A DNA stretch of 64,000 nucleotides from Anaerobaca sp035448545. Lineage in GTDB: Bacteria > Planctomycetota > Phycisphaerae > Sedimentisphaerales > Anaerobacaceae. Positions 63,389-64,000 of the stretch are shown here, piece by piece. The stretch spans positions 124,001 through 188,000 of the forward strand of contig DAOTJE010000004.1 of assembly GCA_035448545.1 (NCBI GenBank), written 5' to 3'. The number at the start of each line of letters is the position of its first letter. Within the stretch, counting starts at the first letter, position 1. The position numbers and the translations under genes were made by a program. Below the pieces are notes generated by a model, which saw only the letters and a list, made by a program, of their open reading frames with translations, ran no database searches and had not been told where the DNA came from.

Positions 63389-64000
63389 ATGTTGATAGCC
63401 GAGGGTGATGTTTCGTCACGGACGCAGTGCATTCCCAGAGCGGTTAACGTTGCCGGCGTTCCTGTCGTCCCGTTTGAGTCATACGACCAAGCTCTCGCCT
63501 GTATTGAGGCCACGGTGGAAGCCCGTGAGAAGACCTTCTGGGTGGCCATCAATCCCCAGAAGTGTTTCCGCGCCTGGCACGAAAGCGACCTGCTGGACCT
63601 GTTGAACCGAGCCGACGTCGGCATCTGCGACGGCGTGGGTGTCTCGATCGCGGCTCGCATCCTCCACGGGCAGAGAATCAAACGGTGCACGGGGTGCGAC
63701 TTGTTCTTGAAGGTTCTGCCATACGCCGCAAAGAAGGGATGGGGCGTCTTCATGCTTGGCGCCTCAGAGGAGTCGAACGCCGGCGCATGTGCCAGACTCC
63801 AGCAGACCTACCCTGATCTGAGGATTGTCGGCCGTCAAGACGGCTACTTCACCGACTCGGCTCGTGTTGTCGAACAGATCAATGCCAGCGGGGCAGACCT
63901 GGTCTTTGTTGCCATGGGCTCGCCCACCCAGGAGTATTGGATCGCGAAGCATCGGGACCAGATCGAGGCGCCTTTCTGCATGGGAGTGGGAGGGAGTTTC
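63389..64000 (+). CDS. WecG/TagA/CpsF-family glycosyltransferase (3' end outside window)
   Basis: The frame runs from ATG 63389, after AGGGAGGAG, to the window end without a stop; 204 residues are visible. Diagnostic parts are FWVAINPQKCFRAWH, the active-site loop ADVGICDGVGVSIAARIL with the catalytic Asp, GWGVFMLGASEESN and DLVFVAMGSPTQEYW. It therefore belongs to the same GT26 family as the gene at 50714 but differs at the active-site loop (CDGVG versus ADSTPL), so it probably uses another sugar or acceptor. It has its own promoter and starts a new transcription unit. Confidence 0.92.
   Translation, partial: MLIAEGDVSSRTQCIPRAVNVAGVPVVPFESYDQALACIEATVEAREKTFWVAINPQKCFRAWHESDLLDLLNRADVGICDGVGVSIAARILHGQRIKRCTGCDLFLKVLPYAAKKGWGVFMLGASEESNAGACARLQQTYPDLRIVGRQDGYFTDSARVVEQINASGADLVFVAMGSPTQEYWIAKHRDQIEAPFCMGVGGSF

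Overview
The window looks like a chromosomal segment from a GC-rich Gram-negative bacterium. Gene content and protein style suggest Planctomycetota or a relative (PVC group): a lipoprotein-type polysaccharide exporter, a Wzz/BY-kinase fusion, many MBOAT/SGNH pairs, very long secreted beta-helix proteins and a divergent RNase HII. No rRNA or other taxonomic marker is present, so this placement is an inference.

Left part (1-12504) holds mixed cellular genes. It starts with the C-terminus of a MutS2-like protein. An iron-type alcohol dehydrogenase and a small ABM monooxygenase form a minus-strand pair. A divergent RNase HII and an AI-2E/PerM-type permease follow on the plus strand. A minus-strand group encodes a macro-domain protein, a zinc alcohol dehydrogenase and a degenerate ferritin-like protein. 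Next is an apparent damage-response operon, lexA - DUF72 - dnaE-like polymerase, with a clear sigma70 promoter overlapped by inverted repeats. A Tat-exported aldo/keto reductase closes this part.

Middle and right (13448-62125) is one very large exopolysaccharide locus, all on the plus strand, mostly with short gaps or overlaps, and ending at a strong intrinsic terminator at 62366-62399. It opens with two tandem paralogous secreted proteins and a small secreted protein. Export and chain-length genes follow (lipoprotein exporter, Wzz/BY-kinase), then an O-antigen-ligase/TPR protein. A cassette at 23319-35186 encodes a sugar aminotransferase, a FemAB/GNAT acyltransferase, a methyltransferase, a free acyl carrier protein, an NRPS module (C-A-T, glycine-like code), a PKS module (KS-AT-ACP, malonyl motif), a NeuD-like acyltransferase and a phosphopantetheinyl transferase. 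It runs directly into the Wzx flippase, four glycosyltransferases and a Wzy-type polymerase/ligase. Three MBOAT + SGNH-hydrolase pairs, two more FemAB-like proteins, a DUF3473-type polysaccharide deacetylase, a WecG/TagA transferase, a WecA/MraY-like initiating transferase and two secreted beta-helix proteins complete it.

Inferred logic: WecA/WecG-type enzymes and the glycosyltransferases build a lipid-linked repeat unit. The aminotransferase makes an amino sugar. The NRPS/PKS line makes an unusual acyl-glycyl-ketide that an acyltransferase could place on that amino group. Wzx flips the unit and Wzy polymerises it. The MBOAT/SGNH pairs O-acylate it outside the cytoplasmic membrane, the deacetylase and beta-helix proteins trim it, and the Wzz/kinase and exporter move it out. 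The NRPS/PKS cassette inside an exopolysaccharide locus is the most unusual feature.

After the terminator lies about 1 kb with no convincing gene, then a promoter with a palindrome at 63040-63077, a roughly 300-nt leader, and a second WecG/TagA-family gene that runs off the window end. No tRNA, rRNA, CRISPR array or insertion sequence was seen.
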